This document shows positions 1 through 12,283 of a DNA stretch of 64,000 nt, one piece after another. The position numbers and the translations under genes are program-made. Each line of letters begins with the position of its first letter. Within the stretch, counting starts at the first letter, position 1. The stretch lies in the NCBI RefSeq assembly GCF_009905375.1, contig NC_133647.1, positions 868,001 through 932,000 of the forward strand, read 5' to 3'. The notes beneath the pieces were generated by a model. The model worked only from the letters and a program-made list of their open reading frames with translations. It ran no database searches and was not told where the DNA came from. This DNA is from Apium graveolens (taxonomy: Eukaryota; Streptophyta; Magnoliopsida; Apiales; Apiaceae).

Positions 1-2397
1 TCCTATCGTCTACCCATACGATAGCCCACACATAAAGAAAACAGTCAAATACAAGACTCTTGACCCATGTATGTATATAATTCACATAGCACGTAAACAC
101 GTAACTCACATATCACATAATTCATAACACATATGACGCAGTTCGGTATTTATTTTCGGAAAGTACGTATACTCGTCGTTTTGGAAAATAGGGTGATCGA
201 TTATTTATAAAATATTTTGTCACGACACGTAATTATTCATATTATAGTAACACACACCATAATTAGGGTTCACGTTCCCGGAAATCAGTTCGGTGTTCGT
301 TTCCAGAAAATACATATACTCGTAATTTACGAAATTAGGTTTATTGGTTTTGGCAATATATTTCATCACATCTTACAATCAAGTTTCGTATAAAATACAT
401 ATATATTTATATAGCCACTTGACGTCCCGATAATCATCGGATACGCTCCCGTATTCCCGTAGGTCAATTTCCCGTCGAAGCAATTTGACATCAATTTAAC
501 AACAACAACCAATCACAACAATAATCCAATTATAATTACCAACCATATTAATCAAATTTCAAGCACAATCCAATAACCTCGAATAAAAATATTCGACTAC
601 TATTTCGCATCGAACTTATAAATAAAATTTATACATTTATTATTTATTATTACATATTAGGACTCAGATAACGATCATCACAGTCCACCGGGCGCTCGTA
701 AAAGAATTCATCGCGCACGGCGGCAAAACTTATTGGTGCCCGAAAATATACGGGTGTCCGAATAAATTTCACGGATTAAAATTATTGCTCGCTTAAATTA
801 TAATTTAACATCACGAATTTTATTCAAGAATTTTCCTGCAGAAAAGAGGAAATTAAAATTAAAAATGATAACAATCCAGTCCAACTACACACACTGGGCT
901 CAACAAAAGCCCAACAACAAAATCCAACAGCAAGGCCTAACTAAATAGGCCCAACTTCAAACAGAACCAGCCCAACAAATAACAGGAGGAGGAGACAGAG
1001 CAAAACACGGCGCCACACGGCCACACGCGGCCGTCGCCGCAGCACACACACAACACACACTAACACACACACACAATCACACAGTACCCACACACATATA
1101 TATACAGTGGCATATATATACATATATAATCCAATAAAAATGATCGAAACCACCAAGCCTCACCGGAAGTAGACGACGGCGACGGCAACGAAGCAACCAG
1201 AACTGGAAACGGGAAAGGACAGGGAAGAATCGCCGGGAAAGTGCGAGGAAACAGGGAAGAAAAACGGAAACAGAGAGGAGAGGGAGAGATAGAGGGAGAG
1301 AGAGGAGAGATTTTATCAAGAGAGACGAGGGATTAGAGAAAGAGAGGGAGAGAGATTAGAGAGAGATTGATGTTTATATAAAAAAATGAATCATCTGCTG
1401 TGCTGCCCCAAAAACAAGCCACGTTTCTGTGGTTTAATAATATTATGACACGTGTCCACTTTTTACTGTAAACCCAAAAATTACACTCGTATTTTGCAAA
1501 ATAACGAACAAACCTACGAATAAAAATTAACCCGAAAATTATCAAAATAATTTTAAAATTCTCAGAATATTCCAAACTTCAATAAATATGAGTTTCAAGA
1601 TTTTTGAAGAATTCCGGAATTAAATACGGATTTTACAAATAAATGCAATTAAAAAAACATACAGGGCTAAATAATTAATGAAATATTGATCTCTAAATTT
1701 TTATAAAATCCCACAAATAATTATTGTAATTATAAAATCATAAAAACAATTCTAGAGACAATCCAAGTATTTATGCAAATAAATATCCGAAAATAAATTA
1801 CTTAGCCGCTAAGTAACTATAAAACGATACCATTTAATATCAGATTTGGATAATTATCAATACTAGGCTTCTTATAGAATACCCTATGGGAAAATAATGT
1901 AAAAATATCCTGTCTCTCAAGAATACGGGTTTTATTGATCTACCGAAATGATTATCGTATCGAAAATTGTACGTCGGGACGCGTACGGGTCAAACCGTAA
2001 TCCGGATCGAAAAAGTTAAAACACGGAAAATGTCCGGAATTACTAGATTAGGTTAGGAAGGAGTTCTCGGAAGAGTTTCGGGTTGTAAAAACGCAAAAAC
2101 GGTTGAGATTGGACGATTCCCGGCTTTACAAAATAGTTTTATAATTATTCAGAAAATAATTAATAAATCCATAAATTATTATAAAAATCATAATTAGTCC
2201 AAAAATTACCATGAAAATATCACAATTAACCATATTCTATTATGGACATATAAAAATTAAAATACTCTAAGAATATCACATATAAACATCCAAAACATCA
2301 ACTCCAATTACCAGATAATTTACTAAAATTCACATAAAATCATATAAACAATTCCAAATAATAATAATATTAATATCTGGAAATATGGGATATTACA
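1..2397 (-). mobile_element. Partial Ty3/gypsy-type LTR, minus orientation
   Basis: The stretch ends at 2397 in a terminus that reads TGTAATATCCC on the minus strand, the usual start of plant gypsy LTRs. The MULE reading frame resumes at the very next base. There is no coding capacity; the short open frames are low-complexity. On the minus strand it has a TATA box (1373-1380), then a CT-rich leader (the GA-rich plus-strand tract at about 1255-1372). A palindromic G-box GACACGTGTC lies at 1447-1456, upstream of the TATA. The other LTR end lies left of the window, so solo LTR versus full element cannot be decided and no target duplication can be checked. Confidence 0.6.
1373..1380 (-). promoter_or_regulatory. 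TATA box of the left LTR
   Basis: The minus strand reads TATATAAA, followed downstream by a long CT-rich tract such as is found in plant 5' leaders. The ABRE/G-box-like palindrome at 1447-1456 lies about 70 bp upstream. Confidence 0.5.
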
Positions 2398-3361
2398 CAT
2401 GGGATTTGTGTCATTTCTGATAGACATTCTGGGATTGTTGATGCTATGCAACAGATGAGATGGTGCGAGCCCCTTGACCATCACAGATTCTGCATTAGAC
2501 ATTTGGCTACAAACTTTGCTACTGCATATAGGAGAAAGGGATTGAAAAATAGGTTAGTTGAGTTGGCTTCTCAAGTGCAAGAGAAGAAATTTGAATTTAT
2601 ATGGAAACAATTGTTGATTGAGGAGCCTAGAACGGAGGAATGGTTTGAGGATAAACCATTAAGTAAATGGTCTTTAACATATGATGGAGGGAAACGGTTT
2701 GGCATGATGACCACCGACCATGCGGAAAGTTGGAACAACGCAATCCTTGATGCTAGAAAGCTTCCGATTAGTTTCTTGGTTAGAGCTCTATTTTTGAAGA
2801 CGGCTGAGTATTTTGATGAAAGGCGGTTGTAAATTGCAACCGAGTTATCGAAAGGTCGAGTGTTTAATAATCATGCAAGCAAGAGGCTGAGTCGATCAAT
2901 TGTGCGTGCTAGGGGTCATACTGTTAAAGTTTACGATCGAAGCTCTTTGTTGTTTGAAGTAGTGACTAGGTATGTTGACCAAAGGGGGGTAATAGGCATA
3001 CCATTAGGATCCCCGAGTATTTGTGTTCTTGTGGGAAATGGCAAACATATCGCATTCTTTGTTCTCATGTTATTGCATGTTGTGCACATTTGAAATTGAA
3101 CCATGAACCCTTGGTTGATGAAATTTTTAGATTAAAGAATGTATCATTGGTTTACAATGGTGTTTTTGAACCTATTCCAAGCAAAGGTGATTCGCATTGG
3201 CCAAGTGCCATTAACTTTCCAAATTTTATCCATGACAAAGACGCTGAGAAAAAGAAAGGAAGAAGAAAGTCCACGAGATACCAGAATGCGATGGATTTTC
3301 AAGAACCCAAGGGGAAAAATGATTTGTTTGTATTAGTAATTTGTTTAGTGATTGATGGCTA
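2398..3361 (+). pseudogene. MULE (Mutator-like) transposase, C-terminal remnant
   Basis: The frame opens abruptly at 2398 with an ISDRH motif, the region holding a catalytic Asp of MULE transposases. It continues through a conserved CxxHL-like segment (CIRHL) and a region typical of the MULE core. The C-terminal SWIM zinc finger is visible at about 3021-3066 as CxC-x9-CxH (CSCGKW...LCSH). The gene is broken: its 5' half was displaced by the gypsy LTR ending at 2397, there is an in-frame TAA at 2830-2832, and a frameshift lies near a G-run at about 2985-3020 before the SWIM finger. MULE transposases catalyse cut-and-paste transposition at terminal inverted repeats; this copy cannot. The family is clear from the two motifs together. 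Confidence 0.8.
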
Positions 3362-3782
3362 AAAAAATTGTATTGAATTGAGAGATTTTTATTGAATTTT
3401 AATGTATTTTGGTGTTTTATTGTTGTTAATTTAATTATATGCTATAATTTTGTAAATTAGTAACATTATCTAGTGTTATATTGCATTTTAGCCAAAAAAC
3501 GAAAAAACTCCAGTAGCTTAGAAAAAAAGAACAGCAGCTTCTGAATTTCAAGCAGTAAAACGGAACATCAAATACCGTTAGAACTAAAACGGCAAATCGT
3601 CTTCCGTTTTGCAAGAAAAAAAACAATAAAACATATTTTTATCTAACGTTATATATAGAAAGAGTAAAACGTTTTTTTATCTAATGTTATAGACAAAAAG
3701 AAAACAAAGACTCTAACGTATATTCGTCTTCCGTTTCTGTTTACTTAAAATAAATAAATAAAATTTAAATGTAGTGGTTAAC
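3362..3782. other. MULE 3' non-coding flank, left of Copia-A
   Basis: This AT-rich stretch after the transposase holds several copies of CTTCCGTTT / AAAACGG / AACGTT-type words. The same words continue at 48673-48830 on the far side of Copia-A, so the two pieces were contiguous before that insertion. No ORF is supported. Confidence 0.55.
3778..3782. repeat. Target-site duplication of Copia-A, left copy (TTAAC)
   Basis: TTAAC immediately precedes the TGTTAGG LTR end at 3783 and recurs immediately after the other LTR at 48673-48677. Five base pairs is the usual duplication for Ty1/copia integrases. Confidence 0.9.
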
Positions 3783-4399
3783 TGTTAGGTCACACACACT
3801 GTAGAAGGGGGTTGAATACAGTATTTACTACAATCAAATCGAATATAAGAACTCAAGTAACAGAACACATATTTTATTCAACACAATAAACTCTGTTACA
3901 AAGAAACTGTTCTCTCTCAGTGATGAACAATTATCACGAGAGCTGCTAGGGTTACAATTAATAATATCCTCGATTAAGATAACACATATAGTGTAAACCC
4001 TATGCTGTGTTTATATAGACACACAGTTACAAGATAAGTTCTAATTGATATGGAATATAATTCTGCTTCCTAAAATATATCAATCAGTTATCTTTTATTC
4101 CAAGTATTCCATTCTTCATAGAATTCTTCTCCATGCATTTCTCTTCTTGTTTTAGTCTCAATCTTCTTTCCCTTTAATCAGCCGCCTTCCTTATCTGAGA
4201 GTCTTCTTAAGTTCTGATATTATCTTCTGATGAATATCTTCTGATAACTTAAGTTCTGATAACTTAAGTTCTGATATCTTAAGTCCTGACTTCAGTATAA
4301 GTACTGATTTCCAGTTAAGTACTGATTTGTCCTGTTGAGTAAGATCTGAAAAACTAAACACAAATCATATTAGCCATGACATCACAAATATATCTAACA
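3783..4399 (-). repeat. Copia-A 3' LTR (617 bp)
   Basis: It begins TGTTAGGTC and ends TATCTAACA on the plus strand, giving TG...CA ends in either reading. It is nearly identical to 48055-48672. It contains three AAGTTCTGAT copies at about 4200-4275 plus AAGTCCTGA and AAGTACTGA variants. Confidence 0.92.
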
Positions 4400-4413
4400 A
4401 TCTCCCCCAACTT
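4400..4413 (-). promoter_or_regulatory. Copia-A polypurine tract
   Basis: The minus strand reads AGTTGGGGGAGATT directly next to the 3' LTR. This is the expected plus-strand DNA primer site. Confidence 0.8.
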
Positions 4414-4602
4414 GTAAATTAGCATAATATACAAGTTCAACAGATATTTGATGATGTCAAAAACATTAAGTACAAATGCATGAGAATTTGACTAGATAAC
4501 TACAACTCACAGTCCTTGCAGCTTTACCATCCTTAAAGTCTGATATTAGTTTCAGCCTGTATATCCTTCAGAATTTAACAATTGTAGATCTTTGACTTGG
4601 CT

Positions 4603-7600
4603 TCAATTTCTGATCTCTTTGATGTCAGGAGTTGTTCTGAGATAGTTCTTCAAAAGTGTTCTCTCAGCATATTCAAGTTCATTAATCATCCTCCTTTTTG
4701 CTTCTCTAAGCTCTGCAGTATCTTCACCAGTTTGGAAGATAGCATATCTGAGATCATTGATTTTGCATTTTCTTAACTCCTGATCCAGTCTGATGACATA
4801 GGCTTTATCAGACTCTAGATTGAACTCAAGTCCCTTAATACCCAGAAATGTATTGATCTTTGCAGTATTAGGCTTCATTTCCACAATTTCTCCACTGTGA
4901 TCTCTGTACTTTGGACAATATGGGCTGTCAGAATTTACAGAGTAAAGCCTCTTCTGTCTTTAAATATTTGATTTTAAATAACCTGCAGCACCATCTGTTG
5001 ATCTGTTTTTCACTTGAAGTAGAAATAGAACATGTTCCAGTTCTTCAAAATACTTCAATGGAATAGCATTCTTCCTGATCTGGAATACCCTCCCATCTGT
5101 CATAAAGTATAACATGACATCTTCTTTCAATGCAGAGTGGTAGACCATTTGTACAGATTCAAGTTGATTCAATCTCTCAGGAGTTGCACCTACTCCTGGT
5201 TCACTTAAGGAAGTTGGATCATTGATAGTGTTGTGTGTTCTCTTCTCTTTAGAACTACCCAATCCTGATTTGTCTCTTGCTTCCTTTCCTTGAACAACTC
5301 TTGCTTCAAAACCACTTGATGCAGTCTTCAAAGGTTGAGTCTGTTGAGCTTTGGTGAATCCTGGTAGTAGACTTGTAGTAGGTTTAACATGAGCACTGTC
5401 AAAGGTTAATGTACCCTTCATTTCATCTTCTGATGTCAAGCCAACTTGAGCTATGTCAGAGGTTGCTTGCTTCATTTGAATATCAGAAGTTACTAAGTCC
5501 TGATTTTGATTAACATGAGCTTTGTCAGAGGTTGTTTGAATGTTCCTTTTCTTCTTTAAAATCAAACTTGTATCTTCATCATCCTTTACTTCCTGATCCA
5601 TAGTTGGTAGATATATCTTTACAGCTTCATCAACTTTTGCCTTTCCCTTGGATCTAGGATCAATTTCCACCTGTGATCTAGACTTGGCCATAGATGCCTC
5701 AGAATTTGTCCTTTCCTTGATCACAATGCCCTTAGGCTGTGGTGGTTTCTTTGCTGTAACAGGAGCTTTAGACTTTGACTTGGATTTATCATTTTCAGCT
5801 TTCAGTCTAATCTCCTCTTCCTTCAGGCTTTCAATATCCATGCCTGGATTCTCCTTTAGGAATAGCCTTTTAGAGATTTCTTCATCAAGTTTTTGAATCT
5901 TAGGGTCTTGATAAAAGACAGTTGTTTCTTTCCCCTTAAGCTTCAATGTCTGCATAAACTGTTGAGATTCTTAACTTCCACCTTGTATCAGAGCTTCAGT
6001 TTTGGTCAGAACTTGTTTACCAGAACTTGGTCTCTTTCCAGCATCAGAACTTAATCTTTGACTTGAAGTTTTAGCTTTCCTTGATAAAGATTCTTTGCCT
6101 TGACCTTGACCTCTACTCCTTTTATAGTTTCCCTGGTCATCATTTCCATAATCTTTTCCCTTCAGTGTTTGAATAGATTTGCATTTGGACTTAATCACTT
6201 TCTCCCCCTTTTTGGCATCAGCAGGTAAAAGAAGAGAGACAAGCAATTCCACTGAGGATTGGATCTCATTGAGTTGAGATTGCTGAGAAGCTTGATTCTG
6301 TAGAATTTCAGAAATTTTAGCTTGTTGCTTCTCCTAAGTTTTCTCAATGTACTCAATTCTGTCAAAAGTAGGCTTGAAAAACCTTTTCTTGTCTAGCTTG
6401 GCATTCATATCTTGCTGAATAATAGATTCTTGAAGTTTGTCCACCTTGGCTTGAGTGACTGAGTTTTGACCATGTAGGTGCCTTGTACTCAATGCAGTAA
6501 CCCTTAGCTACGCCTTGAAATCATCATTTACCATCATTTCATCAGCTTTTGCCAGGTGCTCAGCAAGTATATTTGAAGTAGGAACAAAATCAACTTTGTT
6601 CCATTCCTTAGTCCACTCCTTTCCTCTAGGAGTTTCACTCCAAGGTACTGGGGCATCCTCTCTAACAAATTTTGATTAGATCAGCTTTTGATAGAGCTTG
6701 TTGAGGTGCATATCCAGATGGACCAGCTGCATCAGCATCCATATTTATAGCAGCTTCACCAGTATTTTCAGCATTGGCATCATCAGAACTTACAGAGCCT
6801 GCAGTATCAGCATCCTCTGATAAAATAACAGTATGTGAGGCTATAGAGGTGTCAACATCATCCTCTAAATTCTGATCTGCAACTAAGTTTTGATCAACAT
6901 CCAAATTTTGATGCCCACCTAATATCTGATCTTCATGATCTTGATTCAGAAGTGGTGTTGTTGGAATTTCTTCAGTGAAATCAGCAACCAAAATTGGTGT
7001 TGTTGGTGGAGTGATATGAGTTGGTATAACTTCCAAGTACAGAACCTCAGACACAACCAAGTTGTTAAGATCTATTTCATCACTTGTACCTGGGTCTTCA
7101 ACATGTACTGGATCAATTACAGGAGACATAGGAGGTGTAGATTCAGTGGCTTCAGCAAATTCTGGTTGAGTAGATGGAAGGATTCAATCACAATTGGCTC
7201 CTTTGGGATAAGAGATTCCTGATCCCCTTCCTTAGCTGCTACTTTCTCATCCTCTAAAACTAACTCAATATGTTCCTTTTAGCTCTTTGTTTCTTTAGTC
7301 TCTTTTCTGGTGGAGAGACTTTGGGAGCTTAGTCATCAGAATTTATCTTTCTAAGCCTTTTGAGGGGCCTAGAACTCCCAATTTCATTTTCTTTCTGAGA
7401 AGAAATCTTCTCAGCTTCTACAACAACAGGTTCTGATATAGGAACCTGTTCCTCATTATCTGACTCATCTCTCAGAATAATTCTCCTTCACTTCTGTTGA
7501 GACTGAGGCACAGTCTGTGTCCTCTTGGGTTTAGAAGATGAAGGCTTCACTGGATGTGCTGAAGGTTGTGGGTGAGTTTGAGGTGAGTGAGAGATGGTAT

Positions 7601-8474
7601 GTTCTGATGGCTGTTGTGTTGGTTGTGATGAGCTGGTGGGTTGGACATCAGGATAAACAGATGTTTATATTTGTGGATCAGCATTTACCAAGATTTGTTT
7701 GACTGACTGAGGAATCTGTAAGGGTCTCAGTACTTGTTTCTTATTTTCAGCATTTAACAAATCATTAAAAGCCCTCTTTGCAAGCTTAAAGGGTGAAATT
7801 TAATCACTGACTAATTGGGGTTCATCAGCACAACAAAAAGTATATATAAGCTGACAAAATCTAGCAAAATATACTACATTCCTATCCTCTGTCATCCTAT
7901 CCCCTATGAAAACTAGCACATCACTTGCAAAATCAAAATGAGTTTGATTGATAAGGGCATACCCGATTTGCTGACTCATGATGGGAATAGCATCAAAGTT
8001 GGAGCATTTATTGGCGAATGCCTTGGTTATACAATCAAAGAAAAAGCTCCATTCCTTTATGATATATGGTCATTTCAGTTGACCCAGCTTTCCCAAACTC
8101 TGCTCATAGCCCAAACTTGCCATCAGTTGCTGTAAATCCGGCTCCTCCACTATTGAGAATGTACAACCTTCAGGTAAGTGGAGATCTTTACGAACTGCTC
8201 CAGGAGTAACAACATGCTCGACATCTCCTGATGTGAAAATAATGCTTGGAGTACCAGTAGCACCACCATTATCAAAAAGCCCAGTTCGCCAAAATGTCAG
8301 CACTTGTTTGCTTGAAATAGTTTGAGGTTGGGTCAAAGAATACCCAATCTCACTATTGGCTAAGAAATCTTGCACAAAGTGCAGATCTGATGGAGCTTCA
8401 GCCTTATTCAAGATTACAACATAGTTATATGGTACAAACTTGGCTCCATCAACAATTAAATCCTTGGGCGCCAT
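4603..8474 (-). pseudogene. Copia-A third ORF (Sirevirus env-position protein), degenerate
   Basis: The frame starts with ATG at 8474 (MAPKDL) and ends at 4603. Over about 1290 codons it can be followed in pieces: 8474-8070, 7129-6662, 6252-5971, 5955-4960 and 4884-4603. Frameshifts and stops separate them; the first stop, near 8070, is an Arg-type codon turned TGA. The N-terminal 135 residues match the Copia-B protein at 60980 nearly position by position. The middle is Ser/Thr/Asp- and Lys-rich low complexity and the end is probably helical. The position matches the env-like gene of SIRE elements, but I see no signal peptide or membrane segment. Its function is unknown. A PPT-like GGGGGAG lies inside it at 6202-6208. 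Confidence 0.8.
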
Positions 8475-9557
8475 CAGAAATAAGTGAGAACTAAGATTGC
8501 CTGAAAGGTGTTTGATGAAATATCTGTATAGAAAACCGTCAGAAAATGTGAGAGAATAAGAAAAAGAGAGAGTGAATATAATAGATATGTGAATAAAAGA
8601 TTTGAAAATCTTTTATCTCTTTTACTTAGACAACCCATGTGACAACAATTATTGAGAAGTGGAACAGACCATACACCTGTCATCCATGCAGCAGTTAATA
8701 TAAAAGTTAATGGGCACGATAAATAAGTAATGATTACATTGCACATTCAGTTTTTCAAAAAAAACTATTCCCACTAAACAAATGATTATTACTGCTTTAT
8801 CTCACGTAACCCAATATTCTGATAAAATATAACCGTTCAAGTAATGACCAAAAATAAATCAAGTAAATAAATACTGCCACGTCAGCATCAGAACTTGATT
8901 TTTATCAGAATTTAAAGGTCATCAGAATATGGCTTCTATACTCGAAAAGTGAATGTTTATTTCTGTAATTCTTCACACAAATACTGATATGGTTTCCTCA
9001 TAATTTAATCATCAGAACTTCCATCAGAACTTGTCCTCAGAATTTATGCAACTAACACTTAAACTTTTTATCTAAAACAACATTAATCACCACAGTAATT
9101 TTCATCATTCATATGGAATGTAAGTGTGTGCTTTAAGCTAAATATCATATAAAGAGTAAAGTATGATTCACTTCAGTACATCTTAGAAATAAGGCATAAC
9201 TAAGAACTTTGCTCAAAATCTGTCATTAGGCTGAAGTCTACTATAGAATGAGTTCATGCATGAGTCCGCCTCAACTGTTTTGTGCTCATTTTATGCATCT
9301 TTTGAAATTCCTTTTTACAGTGGCTTCTCAGTGTAAGTGAGTCACGACTGCTTATTAGAATTTATGTTGTTATTAGAGTATTTCTCCAGTAATCAGAGAA
9401 TGTGAAAAGTCACCAAGAAAATTTTATTTTGCTTTTCTAATGCATATTACTTAATACCAGCAATGCACTTAGGTCTTCCCTTCCACATATATTTTTCTCT
9501 AGATCTCAAAGGAGTACTTGATATTTATTTCTTTTCTTGACTTTTTCTTTTGATAAG
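8475..9557 (-). other. Copia-A spacer between pol and third ORF (distal part)
   Basis: This is non-coding and homologous to the Copia-B spacer upstream of its third ORF. It holds AAGTTCTGA-family words (for example near 8888, 9013 and 9024) and, next to the ORF, a CT-rich leader-like stretch on the minus strand. The proximal part of the same spacer is at 41937-42325, beyond LTR-D. Confidence 0.7.
9553..9557. repeat. Target-site duplication of LTR-D, left copy (ATAAG)
   Basis: ATAAG precedes TGTAACGCC at 9558 and recurs at 41937-41941 after the far end TTATTACA. Copia-B at about 59026-59040 shows the uninterrupted site with one copy. Confidence 0.9.
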
Positions 9558-10925
9558 TGTAACGCCCCCAAATTCGGGGTCGGGGATTCGGGTTGTCACG
9601 AGTTCCATTTCCCTTATCAATACTTAATCTTAACAGTCACCCAACTACTGCGTACTGTGACCCCACAATATACACACACACACCACAAGTTATAGTCTCA
9701 GAGATGAATACCAAAAATAACACAAGTCATTTTATTCAACAATTATAAGTCATTACACCTCAAAAGGGTTTCTGAATAAATTTACATATTCTTTGCCATT
9801 ATTATAATTCATAATATACATAAGTCTGGTACATCAATAGTTGAAAACCTAGCCTATTGGTAGTTCCTACCTCAGCTACGGCGGCATCAATGCCTACAGG
9901 AAACTGCGGAACGTTTCCTATCCGCTCGCGAATTGGGAGCTTGATCCTGTTCATCTTTTCTATCTGTTGTTGTGTGATGAAAGAAGAAAGCAAGGGTGAG
10001 CGACAAGCCCACCAAAATAATATGTTTAATAATTAACAATATATGAGCATTCTCATAGTACTCATGAAAGTCTTGGTCAAGAAGAAATGAACTAAGTTTG
10101 ATACCTTAATGCGATGAAGTCGCAAAATATTCAGTATATATGTATATATATACTTTTCAAAATCTTGGAAGTCCTCTTCCATGCATAATATACACAGCGT
10201 TCCAGTTTATAACTGTATAAAAATATCATTGCAAGGTGATCTCATATATCTAACTTTGTCTCAACATTTTTCTGAAAATCTTTGTCATGCATAAGATAAT
10301 CATTAACCAGATATAAGTTGAAAAGATGAAGTTACAATGTAACGATCGAGAAATTATGCTTGTATTATATTATAATAAAAATAAAGTATGTGTATTATTA
10401 TGTGATTAACTGTGTTGAGTCATTAAACCCTAACCGTTATGTGCTACGTGTGTTTTGATCTGAACGTGTTTTGGATATTTATTGAGTGTTTTATCGCAAG
10501 TTATATATTTTATATCAAAACCCGTACAGCTCAAAACAGTGTTTTGAAAGCCCGTATTCCAGACAAAATCATTGGTTCTATTTTGCCAAAAATGACCTAT
10601 ATCATATCGCTATCCTGAACCCCTAGACGTTTTACAAATTTACCTTTTTCACGAAAAATGACTTTTCCGGACCCCTTCGGGTACCAAAAACCCCACAAAA
10701 ATCACATTTTTATTTTTTATAAGATCATGAAATTATCTTACATCATTTTTCTTTGCATTTTTGTATTATTCACAAATTTTGGGAATTTTTGATATTTATT
10801 TTGTATTTATGGGATATTTAAAAATTCATAATTAATACCCAAAAATTATAAAAATTGGAGCCAAATATTTTTATTAGATGTGTAATTAGCCCCTTAATTT
10901 TATTTAGGGGTATTATTTTACATAG

Positions 10926-10933
10926 TATAAATA
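10926..10933 (+). promoter_or_regulatory. TATA box of Gypsy-E LTR1
   Basis: TATAAATA lies about 590 bp into the LTR, is conserved in LTR2 at 33378-33385, and is followed by a transcribed-looking leader. Confidence 0.6.
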
Positions 10934-12158
10934 GCTGAATTAATATTAATTTTTAGTTAGTTAATTATAAAAAAAATCAGTTTAATTAAATTAGAGAGTG
11001 TGGGTGAGAGTTGTGTTCTTGGAAGAAGGTGAAGATCAAACCATGATTGCAGGAGATTTACTGAACCTCTGATTTTGCTCGAGTAACCAAATTAATCCTC
11101 TCATAGAGACGAATATATTGATATCAACAACATCAACTGAGGTTGGTTAAATTTTAAAATCGAATTTTTGGTGTTCTTGGTATGAATTCGATTTTTGAGT
11201 TTAAGTAATCGTTTGATTGTTTGATTGATGTAGTTAGTTTCGTTGTAGTCTTAGGAGTAATCAGGTATTTTTATTGTGATTTTACTACCCCTGAATCGAT
11301 ATGCCGAGTTATTGAGTTTAACTATTTTTGATTTCGTTTTTTTAGATTTATATATGTTTTTGCTCGTGATTGATGTTATGAAGTAATTGTAGAAGTCTGT
11401 AGCTTCGTTTTGGCATAAAAATCACGTTCTTTGGTGTTTTATTCGTCAAAAACGATGTCGCCGGAGTTTGGGGTTGAAGGTCTCCGATTTTTGCTTGGGT
11501 TTTGCCAGAGAAATCGAAGGGAGGATGAACTGTTGTTGCTGGAGTGTTGAACGAGTTCGTGGAGACGTTTGGAATCGTTTGCAACCAGGAAAGGGTCGAA
11601 ACGGATACAGATGGAGGCGTAATTGTGTCGCCGGAAAGCTCGCCGGAACCGGCCACCGTTGTCGGATTTCTGGGCAGCCATGGGTGTTCTTCGCGACCCG
11701 GTTTCCAACCCGGTTTCGACCCGGGGTTTGATCCTGAAAACCCTAATCTGAAACCCTGAAACATGTTTCTGATATATTATTTATTTATTATATTTTATAA
11801 AATCCAAAATCAGATTTTAGTAATTGTAAAAATTAATTAAAAATCAGTTTTAAATTCTGAAAAATATTATAATTAATTTCTGAATTATTTTATTTATTTT
11901 GAAATTCGAATTTAATTAATTAATTATTTATTTAATTATTTATCTAATTATTTATTAGTTATCTAATTAATTAATAATTAGGTAATTAATTAATAATTAG
12001 GTAATTAATTAATAAATAAGGATTAAAATATAATCGAATAATACGATTAATAATTCGATAATCATTCGAATAATACGAGTAGTTGATCGTTGAGTTGAAT
12101 TATTACTCGAGCAATAGTATTTATTCGATGAATATCGTAATTGAATCAACACAAGTCA

Positions 12159-12283
12159 ATTGAACTGGCAAGACAATCGATATGACAATCTGATTGAACT
12201 GGCAAGACTATCGGTATGACAATCAGATTGAACTGGCAAGACAATCGATATGACAATCTGATTGAACTAGCAAGACAATCAGC
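12159..12283 (+). repeat. 34-bp tandem repeat in Gypsy-E LTR1
   Basis: Three full units start at 12159, 12193 and 12227, and a partial fourth at 12261. Each begins ATTGAACTGGCAAGAC. The same array is in LTR2 from 34607, so it pre-dates this insertion and belongs to the family. Confidence 0.85.

Noticed and set aside
941..1319. Overlapping ORFs of 71 and 80 codons in the left LTR
   Set aside because: They consist of Val/Cys- or Leu/Arg-rich low complexity arising from CA/TG repeats and purine-rich sequence, with no start context or homology.
11348..11764. 138-codon minus-strand ORF in Gypsy-E LTR1, and plus-strand ORFs overlapping it
   Set aside because: The segment is GC-rich and open on both strands by composition; the LTR2 counterpart is cut shorter by small changes, and no motif is visible.
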